From Aphis gossypii (lineage: Eukaryota > Arthropoda > Insecta > Hemiptera > Aphididae): a stretch of 64,000 nucleotides of DNA. The first letter of the stretch is position 1. Each line of letters starts with the position of its first letter. Positions 35,574 to 48,381 of the stretch are shown here, one piece after another. A program made the position numbers and the translations under genes. Below the pieces are notes generated by a model. That model worked only from the letters and a program-made list of their open reading frames with translations, made no database searches and had not been told where the DNA came from. The DNA lies in NCBI RefSeq assembly GCF_020184175.1, contig NC_065532.1:40382287-40446286 (forward strand), written 5' to 3'.

Positions 35574-38500
35574 CTATTTAAAACAGGACACAGCGTTGAA
35601 ATAACATCTCCAGTATAGTCGTCCTTTTTGTTGATTTCGTCTCTGTAGTTCCATCTGAAAATAAACATAATTTTTTTTATATATAAGATTTATTATTAGG
35701 TAGGTAATACTAGGAAATAAAACAATTTAAAAATTTAAATTAAGTTGATGGTTAATACAACTATTCACTATAAATAATAAATTAAATTTTATTATTATCA
35801 TTATTATTGATCGAAATAAACATGGGCAATATAATCATACAGATCAACACATAACATTTTTTTTTACATATTTTGATTAGAACAGCATTTTAAACAAAGT
35901 TGTAGGAATTGGTTTGTTTGAAAAAATCGAATAAGTCAAAGTTTCTTTCGTGATTAGGTCCAAGTGTGGTGTCAATGTAGTGGGATATCACATGATCAAT
36001 CCGATCTTGATTGTATTTTAAGCAGTCTGTTATAATGTATTTACCGATAGGTTAGGTACTGAAGTTCCTATCTGACCATCAGGAAACTGTGTGTAATTCT
36101 GGTGTAACGGATGTACGCAATCAGTTGAGGACGGTATCTTCTTTATGCTGTAGCATTGCGTTTAACCATCGATTTGTTTCTCTTGTTTAATTTTGTATTT
36201 TTGTTTATTCCAAATGCTTAGCCATTTATTTTAAATGATTATATTGATATATTTTTTTGAGTCATCATAAGACATTTGTTTGATTAAAGAAGTTTCAATA
36301 TTGGTAATAGGGCTTATTCATTACCTGATATTACCAAGTGTCCAGGTATTCATATGACATTGACTATACAATGATGAGAGACGTAGTTTTATTTCGTTTT
36401 TGAGGGCGCATAAAAATAATGTAAAAGTGGCTACAATAATTTTACTTTTTAGTTTTTACCTGTATAAAAGTTTATTTTTACATTTTAGATAAACATTTTT
36501 TACTGTAATTTTTAGTACACTATTGCAATAAATTGTATCCGTACAGCATTTTTTTACTGCAAAAACGTATAAGACCGTCATAAGAAATAGTTATTAAGTA
36601 GTAATTACTATTATTAGTTTTTTACTTATACAATTTCATTAATAGTATTTATTTTCTTCCGTGAATATTATACATAAATCATAATAATAGCTACTGTTTA
36701 TACAATATGAAATTATTTAATTGTAAATTCAGGTGCTATTCATTTTATTGCATTACACATTGTTGACAACTGTCTAATATTAGATCACATAACATAACTA
36801 AATGTATCAAATAAATTGCTTAATTGAAAAAAATTATTCATTTTACCAATATTATTTTGTTTTATTATTTTAAAAGTAATTGTTACTGATTACTTTTTAT
36901 CTTGATTGAATGCGATCAAATAATAATAATAATAAAAGTTTTAAGTTTAAATAATAATGCAATTTTGGTTGATTGTTAATTATAGGGTCCAGTCTTTCGA
37001 ATAATACATTTTAAATACATTCCACGATACTCAATATTTCATTTTTTAGTTACTTCAATACTATATCCAATTTAATGGGTGTCAATAAGATATAAATTGT
37101 AACAGAAATAACCAACAATTTAAAACCTTAAATCAATATAATATATAATCGTATAGGTACATATATACTAATAAATTTTATAAATTCATAACATGAAATA
37201 TTATTTTTATTTTATGCATTGAGTAATAATAAAAACCAAAGGTTTTTTGTTCAAATATTTTAAGAATTTATTTTCAAGAAGCATACACTAAATATCCAAA
37301 TAACAGTTTTATTGGTAGGTATGTTGGGTATGTTCTTACCCTTCAAAGTGCTGGTTATTTTTTTTTTTTCACAAAAAATATAATATAACCGCCTTATCTA
37401 TTGAGTTTTGTTTTTATAAAATAATTTTTAAAAAAAGATTTGAATTCATAAAGAAGTTTATTTTGCAATTGTTGAAAACTGTTTTCGAATAAATTACCAT
37501 TATTTGAAACGTGTGAAAAAATAAACACGATATTTTTTTTTAGATTTCAGTAGTTTTTTCATAGAAATAAAAAAAAAATGCAATACAACAGTTTTAGGTA
37601 TATGTAGTTTTAGTAAAAACGAAATATAAAAAATAGTTATGTATTTAAGATTATGAACTGAAAACAGTGTTTAATATACATATATGAATTCTATCTACAT
37701 GCGTCGTATTTCTAAATTAGTTTTTCTTACCCAGGAACATAATTTTCATTCAAACTTATATACTTGATTTATTTTAGTTTTAATGTTAAATTAATATGAT
37801 ATATAAATACGCTACGTAAGTTAATTTTTATCTTTATTGAGATTAACTATTTATTTTTTTCATTTGGTTTTTTAAATTACTGTAGTAAATTGCTTCATAT
37901 TACCAACGAAGGTGTTTCGTTTCGTTTTACCTTTATTACATTTTTGTCATACGATAAAAGCTATCCTAATTAATATATACAATTTGTAATAAATTTAAAT
38001 TGTTAATGTTATACATAATTGCCATTAAAACCTTAATTTTTTTTTAATTATTGTTATTGTGAGTCAATTTCTTAGAATTATTAGAAAATTTGATATGCAT
38101 ATTTTATGCCTATTTTAAACGCCGTGTTAGAAAAAAAATTGTTAATAGATTTTACAACTGTGTTTATATCTTATATTTAATTAATAAACAAAAATATGAT
38201 TAAAATGCGATAATGATATTAAAAAAAATTAATAAATATTTTGTTATGAAAATTAAAATACATTTTTAAAGTACATAATTTATTGTAAGTATCAGATTTC
38301 TGATGAAATTGAAACCAAATTAAATTTATAACACTACAATTAAATATTTTACTATGGATAAGAAATTCATTTTTTTCTTTTTAAAGTAAAATTAATTAAT
38401 ATCTATGTTAATATAATGTAGATCATATTTAATATTTATAATTTATACTTTACAAATAAACATAGTTTTATTGAATTTTATTTGATTATACCTAACTTAC

Positions 38501-41274
38501 TAGTTACTAACTTGTAGGTAGATTGGTATTTACATGTATATATGTGTTTATTAAATATTACTTAATTATAAATTATAATTAATTATAAAAATTGATAGTA
38601 GGTAAAAAGACTTACAAAACGGACATATTTATATTTTGTCGATCAGTAATAATTTTATAAGATTTTAAAATATTTTATTAATTTTATTAATTTTTAAGTT
38701 ATGATTATTTATAGAAAATAATAGTATTAATATTAATAAATCTTAAAAACGACGATTATTGATGTATACTGAAATATTAAAGGCTGTATATAAGTTTAAA
38801 GGCTATGTTTAAGTGTGAGACTAAATTATAGAATATATGTGTTCAAACAGTCGATGATTCTAATTATTTTCGAGTAGACAAATTACTGCAATCTTAAAAA
38901 AATATCCGAAATAATTAAAATTTAAATGATATAATATTATGAATGATATATTAGTAAAGTTACTCACTCCTGGGCTTGGTCTAGGAGCTCCGCTAATTGG
39001 AATCGATCTTTCTGGATAATATCCTTTCATATTTCCAGAATTATTTCCATCTACAGCTTTTTGTAACGCCACCATTAGTCTATCTAGCAATAGTGCAGTC
39101 CTTTTTGGCACAACCACCTATACATAACACCCGTACAATATTGTTTAATAATAAATCGATAATTATGAAAATTATACAGAAATCTATTTATTTAAAAACA
39201 CACGAACAAATGTCAAAACTATTTCACTTATTGGTAGGTAAGTACAATATTATATTATAATAAAATCCCGACGTTAGAATTTTTTTGTTTCATATAAATT
39301 ACTATTAATGAATAGAGTCGGTGTCAAGCGCAGAGTACCTCAATATATGTTGATGTTTTATCGTATAGATACTTATACATGATTTTAACAGTTAATTTAT
39401 TTTAATTCTGATTAGTATCTCCATATTTGCATGCGGAAATGTTAAGTTATTATTTTTCAGACATTTGAATGAGAATTCAATCGTATATATTTAATATATA
39501 TTATACAATAGGTATAATTCTATATTTTTGATATAAATAAAGGTATTTTAAGGTTTAATGTTTTTAAGAAAAAGTGTATTATAAGTACATTAAATTTTTA
39601 CTTATTGATTACTAATATTTTGCAAGGCCTAAGAGCACATTGTGTATTACGATACATATCTTGAGTAGAAGAAAAAATTCAGCACGCATTACAAGTGTCT
39701 ATTTTTTTTTTTTTTTTTTACGAAATTTGTTTGATTAATGAATATACGATTGTTCAGTTTTTAAGTTTCTATTTTAATAATAAAAAAAAAATACAAGGGA
39801 TTTTAATGATACCAAAAAACACGAAAAATAATATTATTCTTGAGGAATTCGAATAAAAATTGTTTTCTGCGGGTGGGAGACTAAACATTTGGTGTGTATA
39901 GCATAACAAATTGAAAACTGTGATCCATGAAGAATATTTACACCTTATTTAATTAATATGATTAATTTATTAACAATAAATGTATACCAAATCCGAATTA
40001 TCTATAAGCAATTTATTTAAATCACATTTGTGAATAAAGAATGCCAAATTATACTATTTTCAATAAGGTTAGATATAGAGCTTTTGGTATATACTCGACC
40101 AGTTCAATTTGAATAATTCATGTAAAATCAGCGATTACTATAAGTGGTTGGTGTCTTGACTTTCACATAAATGCAGTGTTTACACGCAGAAACTACCTAC
40201 ATGGGTATATATTATCTAATATTGACAGTAGATTTACAACATTGAACTCCGGAAAAACGGAAATGAGTTTCGTATAATATGATCCTGCGAATAAATCAAA
40301 TCGAAAAAATCAAAAGGCGCGTCATGTCGTCGTCGTTCGTTATATTTGCTCTCTATATGCCTCATCTCCGCGGTTTTTCGGATATGAAAATCGAAAACTC
40401 GGTGCAACGCGTATGTACGTCAATAAAGTCTTATATCCATAATAATAAAAATAACAATTATTATTTGTTATACATTATTTGTTTTCACACGCCAGCCATA
40501 CGACGGCGTCTATAGTTTTAGATACAAATAGAGTGTATAATATAGACAACGATCTTGCAGTTCCAATATCATCGAGACGAGAGCAGGGCAATAAAAACCG
40601 TAGGGCGACATTTCATTAAAATTTTAAAATGACTAGGACCGTTGGTGTATATACGTATATATTAATGTGTGAATGTGAAACGTTTTAACGACTCGAGTTT
40701 ATTTCGTTTGAAAATTGAAATCGCGGACATAAATAAATGTACCTACAACGTCACATGTTTGTGTACAATAAATATATTGTTAGGTGTCGCATTTTACAGC
40801 AATGATAGGTAATGCAAGTAGGTATATTATTATATAATACTTATTATAGCCGATAGATAGGTTAGATTTGATTGCGTTATTAATATACTGCGTTACTGCA
40901 GTACTTCGTATTGTCCGTATTGGGAATAATTGTCTTTGTACATCAAACAAATCAAATATTATTGTCTAGGCGGTAAACAATTTTTACGACTATAATATTA
41001 TAATCATTAACAATCACACATAATCCTATGGTGAAGTAGTTGAATATTTTTCAACTATTGTATATTTGCAATAATATTATGGTGATTTACCGACCGGATA
41101 TTCGTCGAATTCGACCGATACGTTCTTTTCGTTGTTCGGCGGCTGATCTTCAGGCGTCCGTTTGTCGTATCTGAGTAATGTGAAGGGGTCCAATGGTTTT
41201 TGAAATGTCGATTCGCACAACGCAACCATACACAACGATATCAGAAATAAAACTATTTTATTCCAAAGAACCAT
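35574..41274 (-). CDS. AstCC: Allatostatin double C (AST-CC) neuropeptide precursor
   Basis: Three coding exons on the minus strand: 41274-41095 (60 codons), 39117-38968 (50 codons) and 35654-35574 (26 codons plus stop), 136 residues in all. Residues 1-22 form a signal peptide (MVLWNKIVLFLISLCMVALC). Exon 2 carries the conserved propeptide helix KRTALLLDRLMVALQKAV. Exon 3 carries a dibasic RR cleavage site, then GRLYWRCYFNAVSCF with the two cysteines that form the disulfide loop, then a final Lys. The pattern WRCYFNAVxCF identifies the AST-CC branch of the C-type allatostatins, secreted peptides that act on somatostatin-like G-protein-coupled receptors. The exon 2/3 junction is phase 0 at GGA/GTGAGT and CAG/ATG. 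The exon 1/2 junction needs the weak donor CCG/GTCGGT to stay in frame. Confidence 0.93.
35900..36415 (-). pseudogene. LINE (non-LTR retrotransposon) RNase H and C-terminal fossil
   Basis: Minus-strand readings from about 36400 downward contain WIPGHLVISGNE (RNase H, matching the WxPGHxGIxGNExAD pattern), then after decay IAYIRYTRITHSFLM, matching the RLRIGHTRLTHGYL block that follows RNase H in many LINEs. A further stretch near 36000 reads LKIQSRS, after which the sequence trails off. Several stops and frame changes are present. It lies in sense orientation within AST-CC's last intron and is spliced out. Confidence 0.7.
36420..38960 (-). other. Remainder of the AST-CC intron between coding exons 2 and 3
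   Basis: AT-rich intron with long homopolymers. I see no additional exon with good borders. Confidence 0.5.
39120..41080 (-). other. AST-CC intron between coding exons 1 and 2
   Basis: AT-rich, with a GC-richer island at 40240-40620 (cgtcatgtcgtcgtcgttcg). A small open reading on the plus strand there has no other support. The island could hold regulatory sequence or a missed microexon; the intron borders leave room for either. Confidence 0.4.
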
Positions 41275-41301
41275 ACTGATGATTATTTTATTAAAATCCA
41301 C
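41275..41301 (-). other. Short 5' UTR segment joined to the AST-CC signal-peptide exon
   Basis: Acceptor GACTTTCAG ends at 41302, leaving 27 bases before the ATG at 41274-41272. The frame is also open upstream to the acceptor, but the hydrophobic signal sequence starts at MVLWNK, so this ATG is preferred. Confidence 0.65.
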
Positions 41302-41309
41302 CTGAAAGT

Positions 41310-44300
41310 CAATGTCGACAATGTATAGAAAATAGAAATAGTATGTACAATATTATTTGATATTATATAATATCCTAATGTAACAATTTCTAATCATATG
41401 TAATCACATGTTATATACGGCGTATATTTTTGTATGGTTTGTAACGAAACGTGAGAAGTTAAAAATTTTAAATAAAAACGTCAGTGCCAGGTTGCACAAA
41501 CAGTTTGATTATATTTTGACGCTAAAACTTAATAAGCTAATAAATAATGTTATAAGTCATCATTCAGCTCACTATTTATTCACTAAATGTTTGGTGATTG
41601 TTTATGTAACTCGGACAGTCGTGCAGCTTATACACAAGTCATATTAAACCTTAGTGTAAATATGTCATCAAAGGTACACTAGACATTATTTTTGAGGAAG
41701 GTATCACCAGTTATCACACAACATACACACTTAACAACTGTTAATATTAAAATATTTAATACACAACAATAATTAATTATAATTTCATATTCTAGGTATG
41801 CTTAATAACATTATTTTAGAAATGTAATAATATCTAGAAATTAATTAAATAATAAATTTGAAAAAACTAATTAGAAACAATTATACGTAGAATACTCCAA
41901 TGCCAATGAATGTTAAACAATGCACACGATAATCGACCAAACACATATTTCAGTGATTAAATTTATTATATTTTTGAAAACTTTTTATTTTATGCTAACG
42001 AGTTACTACTTAGTGTTTATTAATTATTTTGTATTGGTTATTTCGAAAATCGATTGAAATAAGTATATGCATGACATTTGTCTCTTTCGAATTAGATATT
42101 ATAATTTAAACAAAAATTATGTTTTTAAGAAACTGAAATTTCTAAATGATGAGTATTTAAAATATTATATCTCTGATAAAAATGCATTTGTTTGTATGTA
42201 TATGATTATTATTTATTAAGTTTTAAAGAAAAGTACCTACTTATTTGTTCCTTTTAAATTATTATTATCACCAATATTAATAAGAAATAAATGAGTAGGT
42301 ATAGGCAATACCTATTAGGTATGCAATACGTTATTGTATGTACGATGTAACTATATCAATCTTCCAACTATTGAAAATATTAAATATATGTACATGTTGA
42401 GATATTTTATAGGTGATAAGTACATCAAATTCGGTACTTATTTGTAAATTACATTTAGAGATTTGAGATGTGTTAGGGATGCGCAGTTATATAATATAAT
42501 CTACGTTTATAAATTATTATGTGAACCATAAACATCTTTAAGAAAAGCTTTTTGAAAGAGATTTTTTTATGAGAAAAGTAATAAGAGCTGACTATTTATA
42601 AAACTTCTAAAATAATTTAATCCGATAGCCTCTCTTATTTTCTTAGCGTCTAAAACGATTATATTTTTACAGTTAAATAAAATTCCGTTATTAACACCCC
42701 TTTTACCTAGTTGATATTTCATTTATTTGTTTATTTTATTTTAGCAGTAGTCTGTTCTGAGATACAACTCCTACACAACATTGTACTAAAATGTTAATGT
42801 TTATACATAAATATTGTGGTTTTCGGGATATTATTCAATGTATGGAATGTTGTTTTCGTTATGCCAATAAGTACTATCAGTTTTGTATTGAAATTATTTG
42901 ATATGTATATGAGTATATGACTCTTGATAATCTCCATTATGATCATATCATAGTTGCACGAATCGACGGGGCTTAAAGGCGTAACATAACTTATATTATT
43001 CTATTAAAAAGTTAGGTTAGATTATTAACTATGTATAATATTATGTAATTCATAGTTGGCGGATTGTCTTGAATTATAATAGTATAAAATATATTTAGTA
43101 CAGACGGTATGCAATATTAACACCCCATAATAATTGTTCATCAACCAAACCTACCATAAATACAAGTCGTATGTATAATGTATACAAAGAATAATAAATT
43201 ACATTGTAGATGTTTCAATAATATGTATTAATATTGAGTGTGTTTACTTTGTAAACTTCACTCAGGGCTATTTTCTATATTTATATTATATTTTTGTATG
43301 AATTGAATATACACGAGCCTAATTATACTACTCAAGAGTCAAGATGATGGTACTCAGTTAAACTTAGTTTTAAACTTGTACTCCTAATATAAGAATGATA
43401 AAATGAAAAGTATTTTTTTCTCAGAGCTTATCCATTTATGATCAACAAAAATCTGTTTTCGTAAAAATAAGAATAATAATTAATAACAAAATAAAAACAT
43501 ATCTACATCTGAGTGTTATCATCATACTATTAACGTACGTAATATTGTAATAATAATCAATAAACAATAAATATAAAAGTAACTATGCTATGCTAAACTA
43601 ATATTGAATATTATTAGTGAACTAGTGAAGTATATAATTATGTTTATACATTATTATATTTTATTTTTATTTATTATTTTATATATGATTTTTTGAAGTT
43701 AAATTTCAAAAGTGTATACATAGGAACCTAAGTATAATCAAAACATAGTCAAAAACAAAAAGATTTTTCCATCTTATTTGAACATAAAATTACCAGTATA
43801 AACTATAAACATATAAAAATTATTATGCATATATACTATATAGATTACTATGAATTACAATGGAATATTTGTATTACCTATATTTTAATTCTTCATTGAT
43901 ATACATATTGTATACATCACACATACAATAATAAGTTATTAATTAGTTATAGATAATTATTGTACATATAACCAAATGACTATACAACATATATACATTT
44001 TATATAACCTACATAACTATATAGGTTATACTTATATATTAGATATAAGTAATGATATTATAATTTGCAAATAAAAATTCATTTAAAATGTTCAAATTAA
44101 TTGATATTTTATAGGTATTTAAGTCAGAAAATGAAAAATGTAATTTTATAAATTATTTGTTCATTACAAGGAAATATTTAAATTATCATCAACAATTTCA
44201 AATATTCGTTGTTGTAACCTTTAAAAATTAAAATTAAAACTTAAAAGGATATGAATTAAGTATATTAATGATAATAATTCTAAATATTTTTTAAATTTCA

Positions 44301-45360
44301 TTTAGAATAATGATGGAGTTTTATTACTAAAGTTACAAAAACTGACGCTCTTATTTGTTATTAATTTAAGTAATGAGAAATGTGGTTAATGTTAATTCGG
44401 CCATTTCTATTTTGATATAAGTCGTTGCTGTATTTATTTTTTGTTTTAAATTCTTTAAACGATTCTTCATTGTACATTTAAAATATTATATTCGTAATAC
44501 AAAAACAAAATCAATTGGTAAATGAGACTAATGAATATAGGAATACTACCAATATGTGTTTAAAACTAAATAAATTGAAATATTAAAATATATAATTTTA
44601 CATTAACAAAAATGAAAATATAGTTAAAACTTATACATTTTTGTAAGTACAATAAGAGTTTTCTTGATGTTTTTACTTGTATCTACTATTAAAATACATT
44701 ATTGTTTGTAAATAGTTCCACTTCACCACTCGAAAAAACATACTCGAAATCGTGTTATTTTTGTTTATACGCGTACCTATTTGAAATTTAATAAATGTCA
44801 AATATTTTTTCAATAACTGAATTTATACGTATTTTTGAAATTATATTATCAACATATTAATAGGTATCAATACTATCATTGAATTAACAAAAAATATTAT
44901 GCCTTATATTAATGATTTGTATTAAAAAATTTGATTGAATATAATTCGTATACCTATAATGGAATTATAATGAATTATAATGATATAATAATTTTTAATA
45001 ATAAATATTAAGTAAATACAGAGTTAACATTAAGTTTAGTATTTTTTAAATAATGATTTTTAATTAATTTTATCATATAATTATAACTCGTATATTATCT
45101 ATGTTATCAAATAATATGAACATATTCCTTTAAATCAAAAACGTTTACACAGTAATCATTAATAATTAAAGTTACATAAAATAGTTGAAAAGAGTTTATT
45201 AAATTTTTTTTTTTTTTTTAATAATATTATTAATAATTCAAACAAGCATGTTTGTTGATATTAATGCATGTACAGTGTACACATATATTGTATAGCTAAA
45301 TCACAGAATATTAATAATGTTTAAGAATATTAATTATTAAAAACGTTATATTTTGATGTG
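41310..45360 (-). other. Proposed first intron of AST-CC
   Basis: AT-rich sequence without recognisable exons or elements; many short A/T repeats. Confidence 0.4.
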
Positions 45361-45367
45361 TACTAAC

Positions 45368-45540
45368 CTTGTTGAATAATAATGATTTTATACAACTGCA
45401 TTGGTGTGCAACTAGAAAATGTATGATCGGTTGCTGGATAAATATTCGTTCGTAGTGCAATGATTCGAAAGCCGCAAAACTCACCAACACACGAGACTAT
45501 AAACAAGTGATTCTTCAGGATCCAAGTTGCGGCGCCACCT
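45368..45540 (-). other. Candidate 5' UTR exon and promoter of AST-CC
   Basis: On the minus strand a GC-richer block ends at a good donor, CAACAAG/GTTAGT (exon end 45368). It is the first block upstream of the coding exons with promoter-like character. Two TATA-like strings lie just beyond it on the minus strand: TTTAAATA at 45553-45560 and TATAAGG at 45567-45573. The transcription start would then be near 45525-45540. The exon has no credible coding start of its own. The link to the 41301 acceptor is inferred from orientation, donor quality and lack of competitors; the intron would be about 4.1 kb. Confidence 0.5.
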
Positions 45541-45876
45541 ACTTACGTCAACTATTTAAACGCCCTCCTTATATTTGCCTCATCATAGCCCCATAATAGT
45601 TTATTCGTAAAACGAACAACCAACTATATTATTTTCTATAACTTAATTATAAAAAAAAAAAAATAATAATAATTATAATTGTTATTTTATTGTTGATATT
45701 CAAATTCTAATGCGTTTAAAAAGCGTTATACTACATTACCACAACACCTAACTAATAATGTTCAAAATAAAAAAATTAATATAACCATAAACATTTTTTA
45801 ATTGTAGTAGTATTGATAAAAATATTCAGTTCAATATTTTGATTTACAATAAACTTACTATTAATACTTTTAACTA

Positions 45877-46635
45877 TAGGGCTTGGATTTTAAAGCATAG
45901 GTATGCTTATTTTTCATATATGAGATAGAAATCAAATTTTTATACATAAATTCATTGCACGTCATTCTAATTCCAAATAAATCAATTTATTTTTGCTTTT
46001 TCGGGATTTTTTGTATGTAAATGCTTTATTTATTTTTTTGCTTTTTTCAATTTTTTCAGATGAAGAATTTTTTATATGTTTGTAATGCTACTATAATTGT
46101 AATAAAAAATTAATTAAAAAGAAACGTAAAAACCCAGAATACGAACTAAATGGTTATATTGGATTATTTTTGTTTTCGTTATCGGCCTATTAAATATTAT
46201 ATAATATATTATCTGTATAGATTGTCGGTCTACATATTATAGCCTGCAGTACCTATACGGTTAGTATGCCTATAACACTATGACCATTTCAAAATTTATG
46301 ATTTAATATTGTAATTTGAAATCTTTTATATGAAGTATGTACCTATCACTTCAGTGGATGTAGAAAGTTCGTTTTCTATGTTAAATGTTAGATATTCTGT
46401 CGGACAATAGAGTCAGTTTCACTAAAGTAAATGTAGGGAAATAAATGGTAAATAATTCTTTTTTTATTTTAAATTAATTTTTAAAAAAATTTATTCTTAC
46501 TATAACTAGTTCGTATTAATTTATGATCTTGTTTTTTTTTTTTGCTTTTTTAAAAATAAATATACTTCTTTTTAACTTTTTTAAAACAATCATGTGCTTT
46601 TCTAGTTGCTTATTTGCTTTAAAATCTGAGCCCTA
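45877..46635 (+). mobile_element. hAT element remnant
   Basis: The terminal inverted repeats TAGGGCTTGGATTTTAAAGC (45877 onward) and, from the other end, TAGGGCTCAGATTTTAAAGC match at 18 of 20 positions. The element is 759 bases and contains the end of a hAT transposase at 46342-46410. Flanking sequences do not give a clean 8-base duplication, so the insertion is probably old. Confidence 0.75.
46342..46410 (+). pseudogene. hAT transposase C-terminal fragment
   Basis: The frame reads PITSVDVESSFSMLNVRYSV, then GQ and a stop. TSVDVExSFSxLxxxxSxxR is the signature of the hAT C-terminal dimerisation motif. No other conserved transposase block is visible in this element, so most of the gene has been lost. 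Confidence 0.75.
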
Positions 46636-46639
46636 CTAA

Positions 46640-48270
46640 CTCATTTTATTTTTACGTTTTAAATTAGAATTAATAATGGTGTGAAATTTTTAAATATAAT
46701 TCTACATTATTTTGTTTAGATTTGACTATTTTAAGGTCATTTTTTAGTTTTTTAATTAAAAATTATCAACAGAATTTGTATAATTTGGTATTTGTGACGA
46801 AAAGTTTGGCCATTAAAATATTACACTTTATCACCACATATATAATCGATATTATTAATATTTAATAGAATTCGTATTTATCTGAATTCACATATAACAA
46901 CTGAAAATAGTTGTAGTTAAGATAACATATTTATTGTTATGAAGGTATGTGTTGTAAATTATTTGTATTTCAGTATTTGTATAAATAGTGAGAACTATTT
47001 AACGAACAATTTCATTTATATTTTATTAGGTCATCAATTTGTAAAATTAATTTCATAAATTTACATCACATAATCAATGAAAATATTAAATAAATAGGTA
47101 TTTGTTTAATATTATTTATATAATGAAAACTCAATTAGTCTCAAATGAAATATAATAATATGGTATAAGTGTTCGAAAAATATAAAATACAAAATAAGTT
47201 AACATTTAACAATGGGTAGGTACAATAAATATAATTGTATTATTCAATAATGATGTATAATAATTTATTTTTTAATGCCTTTTTCAATGATTAAATGTTT
47301 TTGAATAATTGTTTTATGTTTCTTAGTTTTATTTCTAAATAAAACTGCTTCAATTAAATATTTTAATCTATGAAAACATTAAGTTTAATATGGATTTCTT
47401 TTAATTTATTTGTACTTATATATATATATGTATAACAAAAAAACTTACAAAAATTAAACAATAGTTTTAAAATAATTTTCTGTAGTCTTTCTTTGATATT
47501 AATGCAGTAGGTATATAATACATTTCTTAAATAATTTTATGTTCATCAATGCTGTAGATAGTAACGATTAAACTATTAATGAATATATCAAGTACATAAT
47601 GTTTAGTACTTTAGTGTATACATATATAGCTTTTATATAGAATTAATGATGGTACTTGATGAACTTTTATAGTTTTACATATTATTCCATGTAATACAAT
47701 TACCGACCTAAAATCATTATATTAAAGTTGATCGCAATCCAAATTGTTCACAAAGTAAATATATATAGGTATATACATAATATATAATATATTAATATTA
47801 TATACATAGTATATATATATGTATTATGTATATTTAAAAATAGGTAGTAAATAGTAAAAAATATGATGGAATTCAAATCCAGTAAATTTGATGATTATTT
47901 AAATATTTTTATTATATCACAGAAGTTATACACTCTATAGATTAGAGTTGGAAAATGTATTATGAGTTATCTATTTTATATAATTTCGATCAACGTATTC
48001 TTTGGCTATCTCTTAGCATGAGGTCTATCCCGTAATGAACGTGATCTACAGTAGTAAAAATTACAGTATAAAATCATACATTTCACGAAAAAAAATAGAA
48101 TTAATTTTACTTTAATTTACTAATAATACGTATCTACTTGATATGTAAAAAAAAAAAAAATATGCGTTTTATTTATTAATAATATATAATATGTAAAAGA
48201 AAACATTTATACATTTTAAGAATTTAAATAAAAGTTCATTAACTACCATAAATCATAATCCACTACCTAT
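46640..48270. other. AT-rich intergenic stretch
   Basis: No gene seen. 47755-47830 is a dense AT palindrome-like patch (atatacataatatataatat and neighbours). Confidence 0.5.
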
Positions 48271-48278
48271 ACTATTTA

Positions 48279-48381
48279 GTTCTATACATCACAAACGACA
48301 CAAAACCATCTAAATTATTTTTATGCTGATAGTAAACTCTCACTTCGATACGGCTCGCTAATGATCTGTGATGTATAGAAC
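48279..48381. mobile_element. 103-bp foldback element
   Basis: Perfect 15-base terminal inverted repeats: GTTCTATACATCACA at 48279-48293 and TGTGATGTATAGAAC at 48367-48381. The interior includes a GC-richer piece (cacttcgatacggctcgc). No clear target duplication is seen. Probably a MITE of undetermined superfamily. Confidence 0.6.

Noticed and set aside
40279..40515. 78-codon plus-strand ORF in an AST-CC intron
   Set aside because: Antisense to the intron, no motif; open because of a GC-richer patch.
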